Part shown: one piece after another, positions 46,026 through 57,218 of the stretch
How the letters are laid out: every line of letters starts with the position of its first letter
Numbering within the stretch: the stretch's first letter is position 1
Assembly: GCA_035772785.1 (NCBI GenBank)
Contig: JAOCPU010000047.1
Coordinates: forward strand, 186,001 to 250,000
Reading direction: 5' to 3'
Source: Phlebiopsis flavidoalba
Lineage: Eukaryota > Basidiomycota > Agaricomycetes > Polyporales > Phanerochaetaceae
Length of the DNA stretch: 64,000 nucleotides
Program-made: the position numbers and the translations under genes
Notes under the pieces: generated by a model
Databases searched by the model: none
Told to the model about the DNA's origin: nothing
The model's input: the letters and a program-made list of their open reading frames with translations, nothing else

Positions 46026-48390
46026 TGGTTCCAGCGAGATGAGGTTCTCAAGATTTCGCAGTAGTCCAGGTCTTCATGTAAGGATCGACCGCGCGAAATG
46101 TTCTCGCCGCTTTACGCATTGCGTGATAGCGCAAGCATGTCGCTTTTGCACTGTCTATCGACCTAGCGCGTGCCAGGTAAGTCAGCGTAATGAGTCGCGC
46201 AGCATGCGACACTTTACCGCGCTGAAATAATCTCAGTATCCAACGTTGCATGCAAGAGAGAAAGAACATGACGACGTAGCTGACTATGATATTCCCACTA
46301 TATGTGACGGTGGTCGCTGGTGGTCGTCGCTGGCCCGATTTACATCTTCAAATGCCGACAATGTCGATCATTGATCGCTAGTTGCCGGCCGCAACCTCGA
46401 GCCATCAAATCCTAATTACCCCGAGGCCCAAAGTTCGAATTGCCGCGAAGTCAACTAGTCGCGGTCGACGTCCTTCGGCTCGTGATGTCTCTCTGTTCTA
46501 ATACTTGGCAATGCTAGCCAGCACCACTGCGTCAGAGTATAATCTTCAGCGACGCCGCAAGGCACGGAGTCAGGGGCGTGGTCTGCTTAGAAGAGAGACA
46601 CAGGGCACGCCCGACTGGAGCAACGTGAGTGGACAACGATTCGGCGTCGCATTGAATGAGCTTTATTCCAACCGGGAGGCATCGTGACATAGACCTTAGG
46701 GATAACAGCGTGCTCAGTCGCCTGTGGCTACTTTGGCCAAATGATTTTCGCGGAAAGGGTTCGCGAGACGCGAAACGTCTGCTGAGACAATTACAGACCC
46801 TTGCTCCCGGTGTAGATGAAATCGACACTGTAATGGTTTGTTTCTGTGCGGGTTATGCGAATTCACACAGGCTTAGATGTGTCCTTCAACGTAGTGGGCA
46901 AACCTTTTGCCTCGCTGGTCGTGTCGTACATTTGCTGATGATCCAGACCGCCTTCCTGTGTTTCGGGATCTCGAAGGTCAAGCTGAAGACTGCTAAGGCT
47001 CGAGACAGTCTAATGCACGGAGAGGTATATCGGTAGGCTCCAGTAATTAAGATTTTTTTGCTCGTATTTGATTATCTCATAGGACCGCTATGTGCATTTT
47101 GTTTGACTGTTCCGCTCAGAGTTTTAGCGAAGAAGAGAGCGGTGATGAAGCCAGCCCTACCCAAAGCAGTGTACAGACACCGTAAGTCTTGACGTACCTC
47201 TTGAGAATGGGCTCTCAAAATCGAGCTGTGAAAATTGTAGGAAAATCACCGAAGATCAGCCCAAGAAGAAAATATCCCTATCTGCGTACATTACCTTAAA
47301 GCGATTTGCAGGCAAATCCGGCGCTGGCCAACTTCCGGCCTCGGAGCATACATGGAATTCAGATGAGCAACGCTTCTGAGGAGTATGAGACCGACGATGA
47401 GCAGTATCAAAGCTGCAGATTGTAGTTGCCAATCGCAAAGCCGGCTTCTACAAAATAAGCGGCCCGGGACCACACGTGTTCTTTCTTTCGGCTGTAAAGC
47501 AATAAGCAGGCGTATTAGGCGGCATATTTTCTCTAGACGAGGAAGTTCCATACGTGATCTTGAGGTCTGCTGCGATCGATGCATACAGTCTTCATCGCGC
47601 ATCTTCCTGTGGAAGAACACCATGAGTTCCATTCAAAGGTACACCGCCCACCTGAGGACACGGAGGGTCCGAACTCGCGGAGGTGCAGATAGGACACCTG
47701 AAGCAAAGATGTTACGGGACGTCTGGGAGAGACCTGTCTGATGAGTCATCGAAGCGGGAGTGATGAAAGCAAAGAGGAGAGGGCAGTGGTACGAGATCCT
47801 CGCGCAGCGAGACAAGCCACCGCCAAGATCCCCCGGAATCAAAGTGCGCCTAGAGCGAGGAGGGGTTTGGTGGTTTGTGGATATTCAGCCGACAGATGAA
47901 GAAGGCCATAACGCCATGAGTTGTATTGTAACCCATACGTGCAGGAATTATTCGCGCCATCCTTTATAATACTTACGAGTCTTTATCTCAAGTCAAAAAG
48001 CTCATCTATAAATAATGCTATAGCCTACACCGCTGATAAAACTGTCGAGAATCTATACGCTAATTCATCAAACGCAGTACAGGGTTGTCTATGAGCCAAT
48101 ATTACACTCAATCAATAGTTATATCCCACCACCGTAGTGTCGTCCTCGAGTAAACCGGACGCCCGTGCTTCAGACGCTGGATCGCCACGGCGAACTGCAG
48201 GAGGACGGTGGCCGTCCGTAATCCATACGAAGTTAGGGTCGTAGTCTCCCAGCCAATAATGGGCAGGAAGCAGAGCCATGGACTTAGCGGATGGTATGAA
48301 CCTTTCTTCCTGCCCATCTACGTCGAGGTCTCCATGTACGATGAGCTTGTCGCTGCCAGCCAGGTGCGGCATATTCGTTCGCAAATTCAA
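46026..48390 (+). other. Unrecognised plus-strand coding-like remnant
   Basis: Several plus frames look like exons of one broken gene. LWLLWPNDFRGKGSRDAKRL and QLQTLAPGVDEIDTV lie at 46720-46830. A shifted frame gives LDVSFNVVGKPFASLVVSYI (about 46870-46940). FSEEESGDEASPTQSSVQTP at 47120-47180 ends at a GTAAGT donor, and EDQPKKKISLSAYITLKRFA follows near 47255. Near 47700-47860, DLSDESSKRESDESKEERAV reads as an acidic, Ser-rich tail. I know no family with this combination. Its limits are only a guess (about 46.5-48.0 kb). The minus strand over 48.0-48.4 kb holds the 3' flank of F-box D. Confidence 0.3.
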
Positions 48391-49665
48391 TAGCATTCTG
48401 CGAACGTCGACGGAGTCATTGAGCGGTAAAACTCGCATTCAAGGCGAGGGTAGCTCGACAGGCTGAGTAAGACCGTATCGAGGTCGGCGCAAAAGCTTTG
48501 GAAGGTGGATTTGTGGGCCGGGGTGTACCTGAGAAACTGTGATGCGTGTGATCTCTGGTGGGCAATCCGCAGAGTTTGCGCGCTAGATGAAGGATGATTT
48601 TCCAATCGCCTTCTGCGGTAGCCTGCATTGTAAATTTCCCTGTGGTAATGCGCCCAAGTCAATCAACTATTACTAGAGCTAGTGTTTTGAGCACTTACAT
48701 CCGCTCCCTGTTTCTTCAGTCGAGAAGATGATTGAGTGAGAAATGGACAATCCTTGTTGGATACGACAAGCGGCGAAGAAAGAGCAGATATTCGCCACCA
48801 CGTGCGAGTCTGTATCCACAAGGTCAGGCAGAGCATGGACGTGTTTGAGTAATCTGTGGATGCACAGAAAAAAAGGGCGGGGGTTGAATGCGACCAAGAA
48901 ATAGCCTGCTCACGTCGCCTGCAGCCGGAAAATGCAAGGTCTTCTGATGCTCCACGGATGTAAGTTCGACTCGGTTGAGATACCGTGGACGCTGGAACCA
49001 GGTAGGAATATCAGTACCTTCGTATCCGGCCAGGAGATCCCATCCAAAGTAAGAGTCCGAAGCCGCGGAAGAGAGTAAACAATTCGCAAAAAATGGGAGA
49101 GGGAGGGAAAACGCATGGTGCGTAGTCGAAGGCATTCGAGTGCGGAAAAAGCCTGGAACAGGCGAGCATTCTTGTCAGGATATGAGGCGGGAATCGCTGT
49201 GCGGTAGCCCTAGACGAAAACAGTGGACCGACAAAGTCCAGGCTCCCTTCCCAGACGATAGATTGTAGCCGCTTGAGCTGATAAGGGAGGCTAGAGACGA
49301 GAAGGAGACCCATCTCTGGTGAAGCCGCCCCAAACACCCCAAGATTGTTGATGAAGACAGCAGGTAAGGATAATGATTTTGGAGATCTAAGGATAAGGTT
49401 TCCCAGTTTTTCCTACGTGGCCCACTTGGCAGAGAACAGTCGAGTGGTAGAGCCCGCGCCTCGCCTGTCGCGCCCAATGCTGTGCAGACTAAGGCCAAAC
49501 GACTTAGAGAAATATGACAACTCTTGTAGGCGGAGTATTTCGGATGGGTCCAAGTTCTGACTGCACGAGAGCGTGCGTACTACCTCTGTCAGGATTTGGT
49601 GCAGTACTTCGGATGGGAGAGTGGTGGCGTCACGTTTGAATTTGACATATCTTGCCCAATCGGCG
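48391..49665 (-). pseudogene. F-box/leucine-rich protein D, directly 3' of SPRY copy C
   Basis: This is a putative SCF receptor, paralogous to F-box C. ARYVKFKRDATTLPSEVLHQ and ILTEVVRTL (49560-49640) form the first F-box half. LVCTA, then after one shift HWARQARRGLYHSTVL, form the second. Leucine-rich blocks follow: ILGCLGRLHQRWVSF in place of KNLGMLGKASSDMGF of copy C, SLPRLRTLTLDGISWPDTKV (compare LRALVMDGVSWPEEG), RVELTSVEHQKTLHFPAAGD, and near 48628 MQATAEGDWKIILHLARKL. The end near 48400 has LSSYPRLECEFYRSMTPSTF. No ATG precedes the F-box in its frame before that frame enters the last SPRY strand. The protein may therefore be a fusion with SPRY copy C, or its start lies in an upstream exon. 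Frames change several times. Confidence 0.68.
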
Positions 49666-50680
49666 ACAGTATCCACAGAGTATCGAATCGAAATGGGGGG
49701 GGGGGCTCCCGGCCAAAGTTAGCTCTGATTTGCGCTCAAATGGCCAGTTCGCGAGGCGAAACTGAGGGAAAAACGCCGGAGGTCCGACCGGCACACTGAC
49801 CGGTGAGTATTGACCTTGTGCCTCGGCTGGTATAGCGCTTCCTGAGATCGAAGAAATTAGATACTCGACGCCCATACGAACAAAGGCAATAGAAATCACC
49901 TAAATAGATGCCGTTCTTCGTGAAAAAGAGGCTCTGATCGTTTCTACGATAGCCGCAACCAATGACATCACCTGCTGTGTGCAACGAGACTAGGTTGTTC
50001 TTCCCGTGCCCATTCCAATAGGGAGGGCAGACTCACGACCGTATGTGGCAGCATATGACCATACGCATGGAACTTGACCAAAGCCCCTGTACGACATGGT
50101 GCCATTACTCATATACGTGCACGACGCTCCGTGCATGTCGGATACAAAATGAGCATGGATCCTACCATGTTTCGGGGTTGAGCAGTTGATCGAGTGCGAT
50201 TAGACAGAATATTACCCTATTCCCAAGATACTAAGGGTAGAAAATTTTATTTCGATGAGATTAGCATGCATGAAGCTGGTGTGCTCAACAGAATATGTAC
50301 TGACTGGTTAGACGGAAAGAGAGTCAAGATGTGTGCCTCGTAGTAGTAAATTTCGCAGCGGGGGTCATATGGGATATTGGACCGCACGTTTTGTGTAGAG
50401 ACTGCTCCCAGCGAGAAGGTCGTCGAAGATGTGTGGTCTCTCTGCTGAGTGGTAAGATTATGTACCTTCGGAGGGTAAACATGTCTGCACACCGAATTTC
50501 ACAACAACACCGTCATCCTCAATTTCTGGTGCAGACTGATCCAGAGTTTTTTCGACCGGTAGGACCAGCCTTTCAGGGAGAGCGAGATCTCCTGGAAGCT
50601 CCGGAGTCCACCACACTTCATTTAGGTACTGCTTCGCAAAATTTCATCTCGCTAGAATAGCAATGATCAGATTCATTATC
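49640..50680 (-). pseudogene. SPRY-domain protein, copy C (frameshifted)
   Basis: This is the third minus-strand SPRY copy. KTLDQSAPEIEDDGVVVKFG (near 50500-50555) stands where the other copies have TW.C..KHDNDTVSV. TQNVRSNIPYDPRCEIYYYE with AHILTLFPSNQ (50310-50400) is the next exon. RIHAHFVSDMHGASCTYMSN with GTMSYRGFGQVPCVWSYAA lies at 50040-50165, and a GTMSY-type block is also present in copies A and B. HTAGDVIGCGYRRNDQSLFF with TKNGIYLGDF is at 49900-49985. The end reads PVSVPVGPP.., FPQFRLAN, then in another frame RANFGREPP at 49700-49720. The G11 run at 49695-49705 falls exactly in the FGREPP codons. F-box D begins within 60 bp in a frame that continues past the run. Confidence 0.72.
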
Positions 50681-51388
50681 TTGTAAGCAAAGTACTCCCC
50701 CCCCCTACCCCGATGCGAAGTTTTTCAACTTTACTGGACGTCTTTAATTCGGTAGGTGAGCGTATACTAATGAAAGACCCCGTGGCAAATTTGACCGCCA
50801 GCACACCATGGGCCATGGCGCGCGCGTGGGGGTTATTTGATGTAGACATAGCGACGCCGCGCTGATATCGCGCTACTGCAGTGCTAAGATGGTCACAGAA
50901 CCTACACTCTGCATCTGCCAACCCCAGGTGCGGAGTATAACTGTGGGAGACGGTTTCAAGTTCAGCTCGACCCCAATTCAGCGACCGCAGATCGCGATCA
51001 CGTGCTGGGCTCTCGTTTTCCCACGGCCCGTAAACCCTAGTACGGCTCTTGCCAGCCTTGTGTTTTGACGCACCCTAGTCACATCGGTCGGATTGACTTT
51101 CCCTGCCTTGCTGTATCTCTCATCCTTTCCACTCAGTTATCACGAAACCCTCTCGGAGAAGCTCTTCGATATCCAGAATTTTCATTCGTGAGCAAAGCGC
51201 AAAGTCGAATCGAACGGCCGTCACGGTGCTGACTGCGCTATGTGGCCCGCTCCCTCAGTGTATAATGGCAGGCCCGCTACATCATGACTCTTCCTCATTG
51301 GACACTGCTTTATACTGTGATAGAGTCAAATACGACAGCACCGGCTCGATTGCTCGCGAAAATGACGCGTCAAAGTTGAACGATTCTC
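50681..51388. other. Intergenic region between SPRY copy C and F-box E
   Basis: The flanking genes are divergent, so both promoters should be here. It includes a C9 run at about 50697-50705. No Dabb domain, unlike the equivalent position in the 25.9-33.1 kb array. No gene recognised. Confidence 0.4.
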
Positions 51389-52960
51389 ATGGGACCGTGG
51401 ATCGAAAGGTTTCCGGGAGAGATCACCCATCACATTGTGCTTCAGACCGCAACGAGCCCTACCTTCGGGAGAAAGATACCGTTTGGACAAAAAGACCTTG
51501 GGGGTCATTGGGATGCAAGATACATCCCCAACGTATCTGTAGTATTCTGTCGCCACTGGTTTAAAACGCTGAGAAAAATCCGTTTCAAGTCCGTTTCAGT
51601 ATCGACCTTTGAACAAAATGCAGGGTCTACTGGAGCTACTCCGCTCCGATGACACCTCGTCTTTGTTCATTTTTCCCCAGCGCCATACGTGAAAGCCATG
51701 GATAGTGACACAGCATGCGGCTGAGCGCATCGACCTATTCCTCGTGTCGAGAGCTGCACAGCGCGTCTCCAATATTCAAACCTTCATTTGGGATGGGCAG
51801 GGGACGTCACTAGAAAGGGGCCAACGGCCAGCACAGATGCCTGCGACCGTTTTCTCGAAGCTTCCACTCCTGTTTTCTTTTTCGTTCTTTGACATCCTTG
51901 CAGCGATTCGTCCTTGAATCACATCGCTTTCGGTCATTCAGCTTTCTTGCAAGGCTTGTCCTATCGCTACCCCGGTCTGACAAGATTGGAGCTCACAAAT
52001 GTCACTTGGCCGGACGAGCCTGCAACCTACACCCGACAACCTAGTCTCAGTCACCCTGCATTGACACGCATCAGCATTCGTTACAAGCAACTGTCTGTGG
52101 AAAGCGGACATGTGGCAATGAATGCCCTGAGCCTCCTCGGAGGGCAAAAACCTGACGAACAGGCTGGATTACGCAGCATTGGCAGGGATGATACTCTCGT
52201 TCTCGCCAGAGCCTGTTCTCCGGAGCCTCTCCACGCGCTCAATATCCCCATGGCTTTTCTTCTTAGAGTAGAAGAAGATGGTCAGAGTACGTCTCTGTGT
52301 AATGCGGACTGGTGGTTCCAAAACTCACCCCTTCTCGACACAGGGATTGTAAACGCAGAAGTGCCCACCATGAAAAACTCGAGGTTCTTGACCCTCTTCA
52401 TCCGACGCACACCACTTTCGGAAATCGGGCATCCAGACATTACCTGTGCTGTAACCGTGTACAAGGATGAGCTTCGCCATGCTTTAGAGCCATCCGGTTT
52501 AGCGCATCTAGAAAGCTGTGACGCAATGTTGAGAGCTCTTGATGTGCTCGCCGATCTCTCCGACGTGATCAACCCCAGAGTCGAGTTCGACACTGGCGAA
52601 GACTCTGGTCGCCCAGAAGAGCGGCATGCATTGCGTCAGATCAAGCAATGTATGCCTCGAATGGAGGGGAGGGATGCAGTCAAGGTCACTACTGGGCACG
52701 GTAGACTGGCCATATTTGAAGCGTCTTGTGCGATGATCATTGCTCTTTACATCCTCAAGGTTTCAGCAATTCTTTTCCTCATAAGCATAGCTCTATTCTC
52801 TTCAAGTCATCTGTGCGCCCATGTGTATTTTCCTGGGCATTGTTTGACCGCTCTTATGAGTATTCATGCTGTAATTTACGCCTTATCACTGGTTTTTGCA
52901 GGACTGAGTCTGATTGTTTTCTGTTCGGTGATGTCGTGCATCGCATACCAGAATTATTAG
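51389..52960 (+). CDS. F-box protein E with hydrophobic C-terminal tail
   Basis: This is a putative SCF receptor on the plus strand. From the ATG at 51389, GPWIERFPGEITHHIVLQTA is the first F-box half. VSVVFCRHWFKTLRKIRFKS (51530-51590) is the second. LIFPQRHT-type and RVSNIQTFIWDGQGTSLERG stretches follow in other frames. From 51914 there is an uninterrupted 348-codon frame: GLSYRYPGLTRLELTNVTWP, PSLSHPALTRISIRYKQLSV and FLTLFIRRTPLSEIGHPDIT make a leucine-rich-type body. VLADLSDVINPRVEFDTGED follows. Residues 270-345 of this frame are three hydrophobic segments: MIIALYILKVSAILFLISI, CLTALMSIHAVIYALSLVF and SLIVFCSVMSCIAY. Such a membrane-like tail is unusual for an F-box protein. It may instead be read-through of an unrecognised intron or 3' UTR. 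The gene is the best preserved member of the F-box set after 51.9 kb. Confidence 0.68.
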
Positions 52961-53174
52961 ACCAGACACTTGTCACGAGCCAGTATCAGTACAAGCACTA
53001 CAACTATCTCCACATTGTGGCCGCTCACAGCCGGAACCATGAGGGTACCAACTTCCAAAGTCTATCCCTTTCTTTCGCTGCCCACGCCTCCAAGCTACGC
53101 GCCACAAGCCTTGCACTCGGAAAAATTCAGCGCTCTTGAGCTGCCTCCGAGCTCCTCGGCGAACGTAAAGTGGG

Positions 53175-54200
53175 TCATTGCCACCCCTTTTTCGGGTCAA
53201 ACAGGTAGTGTTGCGTTGCGTTGCTCGATGCTCGACAAGCTCCGCAAAGTCCTTGCGACATGCTGCGCCCCGAAATGCAAATCTGCCCTGACGGCCGTCG
53301 CCGTGACCAGAGATACCACCTACGCCCGCTCGGGCACCCGTGCCACCACGTGCGGTGGAATCGAATGCAGGGAATGAAACGTTGCGATTGAGTTTTCATA
53401 CTCTGTATTAGAGTCGTGACGGCGTGCTGTGAGGCTTCTTTGCCGAGTGCAAGGCGCTGGATGTCGTACGTGGCAAGTTGGGTCTCTGGAGAGAGACACT
53501 GTACCGCGACGTCCTGGTCGGGTTCGTAAATCTGGGAATGGTCATAGCGTGAGAGTGCATAGAACGCAGATGGAAGGAGGATGAAAGCCGAGGTGCTTTG
53601 TGCAAGATTTATCACGTCCTGAGGATGAGGGGCGGTTGTAAAATAGCAGATATAACGTAGTCATCATGTACGTACGATCGGTGAAGGGTACCGGAGCTCT
53701 CGGGGTAGCCCTGTCTCGACTTGGAAGTTTCGTGCGACTTCCTCTCGGATTGTCCCAGCCCTTCAGCGTGGACGGCCCATGCAACGGATAGGTGACTCAG
53801 CGCACGTATTCGTAGATTGTCAATCAAATATTTTGTGGCGAGACGAAGGAGACCGGCGACGACGCGATAGTCTTCACGGTCGTTATTGCCAAAGGTTGGA
53901 CCGTCATAAAGTGCAGAGAGAAGATGCGCAAAGTCTTCTGCGCTATCTTGTAATTCGAGTACCCGGACAGCCCCTCCATGTACTGTTGGTCGCTTGTAGG
54001 AAAAATGCGATATCGTTTGGCGTGGAGGGTCAGCTGGGACGTGTGGTGGCTGTGGTAGAGAGAAGAAGATCTCTGAAGAAGATACTGTGACGAGAGAGTT
54101 GAGACATATGTACGCGGAACAAAGTCTTTTCTGCTTGAAGAATAACAGATCCATCTACAAACCATAAGCTTGCATGTCTGATGTATGTGGGCGTCGTCAT
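53175..54200 (-). pseudogene. BTB/POZ-domain protein, third copy (frameshifted)
   Basis: This is a putative BTB adaptor. The ATG at 54200 gives TTPTYIRHASLWFVDGSVIL and QAEKTLFRVHMSQLSRHSIF with FRDL, a standard BTB start close to that of the gene at 34.7 kb. After a shift, SLPQPPHVPADPP, then AVRVLELQDSAEDFAHLLSA with LYDGPTFGNNDREDYRVVAG and LLRLATKYLIDNLRIRALSH complete the domain and linker. An intron-like break precedes STSAFILLPSAFYALSRYDH and QCLSPETQLATYDIQRLALG, and the C-terminal region shifts frame again near 53300. Shifts rather than stops are the main defect. It is convergent with F-box E (52960) and divergent from the DUF1223 gene. Function inferred from domain only. Confidence 0.74.
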
Positions 54201-54867
54201 TGACACCGGGCACAGTAGAGGAGTGGTTGGGTTTGACCCGCAGGCTCCTCGTAGACATTGTTGAGTGATGTATCTAGAACAGACATCTGCCATGAAACGG
54301 CCAATCGTTTGTTGCAATGAGCTAGAGATGATTCCGCGACTATTACCAGTTCACTGGTCGCGTCACCGTTGGCCAGAATGGGTCGTCTGAGGCAAGTCTG
54401 AGGGGATCTTCAGCTCTGGAATTAGAGGTGGTAATTTAGCTTCATGCATAAACCTTATTTAAACGCATCGATACACACCTACGCTACGCTTCACTAGCTT
54501 GACTCTCGATGGTCACCGTGCCTCTCGAAGTCGTTTTTGGGCCTTTGGCCAACTTGCGATGTGTAGGACCCACGTGAGTGCCACGTGTTTGTGCTTCTCT
54601 CGATTTAAATTTCGAGTTGCATCGGTTTGCTCCTCCGCTCACTACAAAGCTGAGACAACTTGAAACCTCAACTTTGCAACGTACTTGTTATGTCTCTACA
54701 ATGTCTTTCTCACACCTCGCCGCCCAAGTCACAATGTGCACCGGAATATCTACTCTTTGGACAAACAGATGAACAATATAACACTCTCTCACCCTTCCTC
54801 TGGGGCGGTTCCCACACAACCATACCTTTTATACCGTCTACCACTACTCTAATCATCGCAAGCTGCC
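54201..54867. other. Divergent intergenic region between BTB and DUF1223 genes
   Basis: The stretch should contain two promoters. No gene is visible and no motif could be assigned with confidence. Confidence 0.4.
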
Positions 54868-55754
54868 ATGAAGGATATTTTACGCGCTTTTCGCCCGGAG
54901 AAAGACAAAGTTTGCATCCCCCAGGACGCTTTCGCCCCCGGCGACTACTCTTAACGACCCCATCTCCGCAAGAGATTCGCTCCCCTATTTTATCCTCATC
55001 CACATACCCTTCATCGTTTGCGGGGGGGGTGCGCAAGCGCAATCGATCTGCAACGACATCCGTAGCCACAGTGCAGCCTCTTACCGTCGTAGAGCTGTTC
55101 CAGTCCCAGGGCTGTTCCTCCTGCCCACCGGCGAACGACAACGTTCTACGCGTAGTCGACGAACCCTCAAACGCTGGTGCTCACATACGAAGTCACGTAC
55201 TGGGACTACCTTGGCTGGCCCGACACGTTTGGGAACAAGGCTTGGGACAACCGTCAGCGGGACTACGCTGCCGCTTTCAAGAGTAGAAGCGTGTATACCC
55301 CGCAGGTGCGTCCATCATAGATTCCATGCTCGTATGCGTCTCACGAAAACCCTTTAGGTCATTGTAAACGGCGTATCAAGTGGCGTCGGGTCTCGCCAGA
55401 GCGAGCTCCAGAACCTCATCCGCGATGGCCAAGCTTCACATGACGCGACGTCGGTCAGTGTCTCTATCGAGAACGGTTCGCGTCATGATTGCTGGTCCCG
55501 AAGACACCCGTGGGATCGTCCAGCTCGTGATTTACGATCCTAAGATGCATGACCATAACCATCGGCCGCGGGGAGAACAAGGGACGGGAAGCTTCCTCAC
55601 CAAAATATCGTCCGTGAGCTTCTCGTACTGGGATGGTGGGAAAGGTGGTCGAATGGAGTTTTCTCTCCCGCAGCTCGAAGGCAATGGGTTAAGGGCCGCG
55701 ATTCTGGTTCAGAGAGGTCGAGGTGGCCCTATCCTTGGTGCATGTAAAGTCTAG
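54868..55754 (+). CDS. DUF1223 thioredoxin-like protein
   Basis: This is a DUF1223 family protein (thioredoxin-like fold; activity unknown; widespread in bacteria and fungi). The ATG at 54868 gives KDILRAFRPEKDKVCIPQDA and FAPGDYS. In the neighbouring frame, QPLTVVELFQSQGCSSCPPA with NDNVLRVVDEPS carries the family's CxxC motif (GCSSCPPA). A shift leads to LTYEVTYWDYLGWPDTFGNK with AWDNRQRDYAAAF, then VYTPQ at a splice donor. The intron is about 54 nt (55305-55358, GTGCGT..TTTAG). VIVNGVSSGVGSRQSELQNL follows. A further shift gives LVIYDPKMHDHNHRP, LPHQNIVRELLVLG and GLRAAILVQRGRGGPILGAC before the TAG at 55752. Every conserved block of the family is present in order, so the gene is probably real and functional, with three or four consensus errors. 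Confidence 0.86.
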
Positions 55755-57138
55755 TATTCGATCATGGAGTATGTGTGTCAATTAGCGTGTTTCATCGGGC
55801 AATAATTCTCAATCATGGATTTATATCGCAGTTCGCTCTGTTTTACAATTTATGAAATAATAATCAAATCGTTTCCAATGCGTGTTTGGGTATTGGGGAT
55901 CTCTTCCTAACACCAAAATTTCGTAGTAAGCGTGGGAAAGTGTAATTTTTGTTACCGTTCGATTCAAAATTGAGCGTCTCTTGGGCGTCTGACAACCTTA
56001 ACCCTAGGGTTTTCCAATACAAATTTGAATCAAAACTTGTTCCGATTTTCTAACATTGTCGTACATGGATCTGACCTCTAAATATTGCTACTAACTATGC
56101 AGACCACTGAAACTACCCCCCGCTCAAGTCGTTATGCTAAGCGCTTGATGTTTTCAACTCCTGCAGCTCGCACAAACTTCGACGAAACTTTCGTTCCAGG
56201 ATTAGCGCCCGTCTGTCCGCCGCCTTACCTTGCGGAGGACATACTCTGCTGTGCTAGTGGGGTATTTAGTGATCTCTAAAACATTTATCTCAGTCATAAA
56301 TGTATTGTTCAATTTTTGTGTCTCTGTTAATATGCCAATTTGACGTCAATGCGTTTGTGTTTCTGCACTTTGTCGAGTTTCGGCGTTCTCCGTGCGCCAC
56401 AACGGTTTTGATTGCTGCCGCTTTCGGACAGTACAGTCTACCTGTGTTGCAATGAACTAGAGCATTGACAGTCGTATGGTGGACACCATTGTATATGTTT
56501 CATTGCCATTAATGTGCACAGTTCCATTCTTTTCCACCAGTTCTCACAGTATTCGAGGGGCAGTGTATGAAATGCATTCTGGGTAGCTATCTACTACACT
56601 GTTGTGCTGTGGTAGTCCTCAGCGTCCTCGTCCCCAATGCGCCCACATTTAGCTGTCACCGTCGTGCTGTCCAGACCGTTCGTGAATCGTAGAGTCATCG
56701 TTGCTCAATCCGTGCCGTCGCAGCGGCGTAGGTGACTTTGTCGCAGCCGTCCCCGCTGTGGCTGGCCTCATCGTCACGCCATCCATGTCGCGTGCGGCTT
56801 GTCCGCACCGCAGTTCACCTCACCACGAGCTGTCCTCGCCGTCCACATTGCATCGTGGTCATGCACGTTGTAGCCGGCCTCAGCACGTTGTGGTCGGCCT
56901 CATCGTCCCGTGTTCACCCTTGTCATGACAGTCCTCGTTGCGTGCGTCCTTGTCAGGTGTATCGTAGCCTATATGCCGTGGAGTTCCGGTCGTGCCGTTT
57001 GCGTTGCGCCGTGGCTGATTTGTCTCATGTGATAGATGACTTGTCATGGTCACCTGCATCATGCGAGTCGTGCCCTCGCGCGGAAACCGTCGCATCGAGG
57101 CCGCCAAGCCGTAGTTGGCCTCGTCCCATTGCGGATAT

Positions 57139-57218
57139 CCTCGTCGCGTCTTGGTCGTCCTCGTCGCGTCTTGGTCGTCCTCGTCGCGTCTTGGTCGTCC
57201 TCGTCGCGTCTTGGTCGT
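57139..57218 (+). repeat. Minisatellite, four copies of a 20-bp unit
   Basis: The unit CCTCGTCGCGTCTTGGTCGT is repeated four times without interruption, followed by a partial CCTGGTCGTCC. It lies in a broader region (56.64-57.24 kb) of diverged CATCGTC/GTCCTCGTCG words, suggesting older expansions. Confidence 0.92.

Noticed and set aside
52970..53377. 135-codon plus frame after F-box E
   Set aside because: It is antisense to the C-terminal part of the third BTB gene and has no features of its own.
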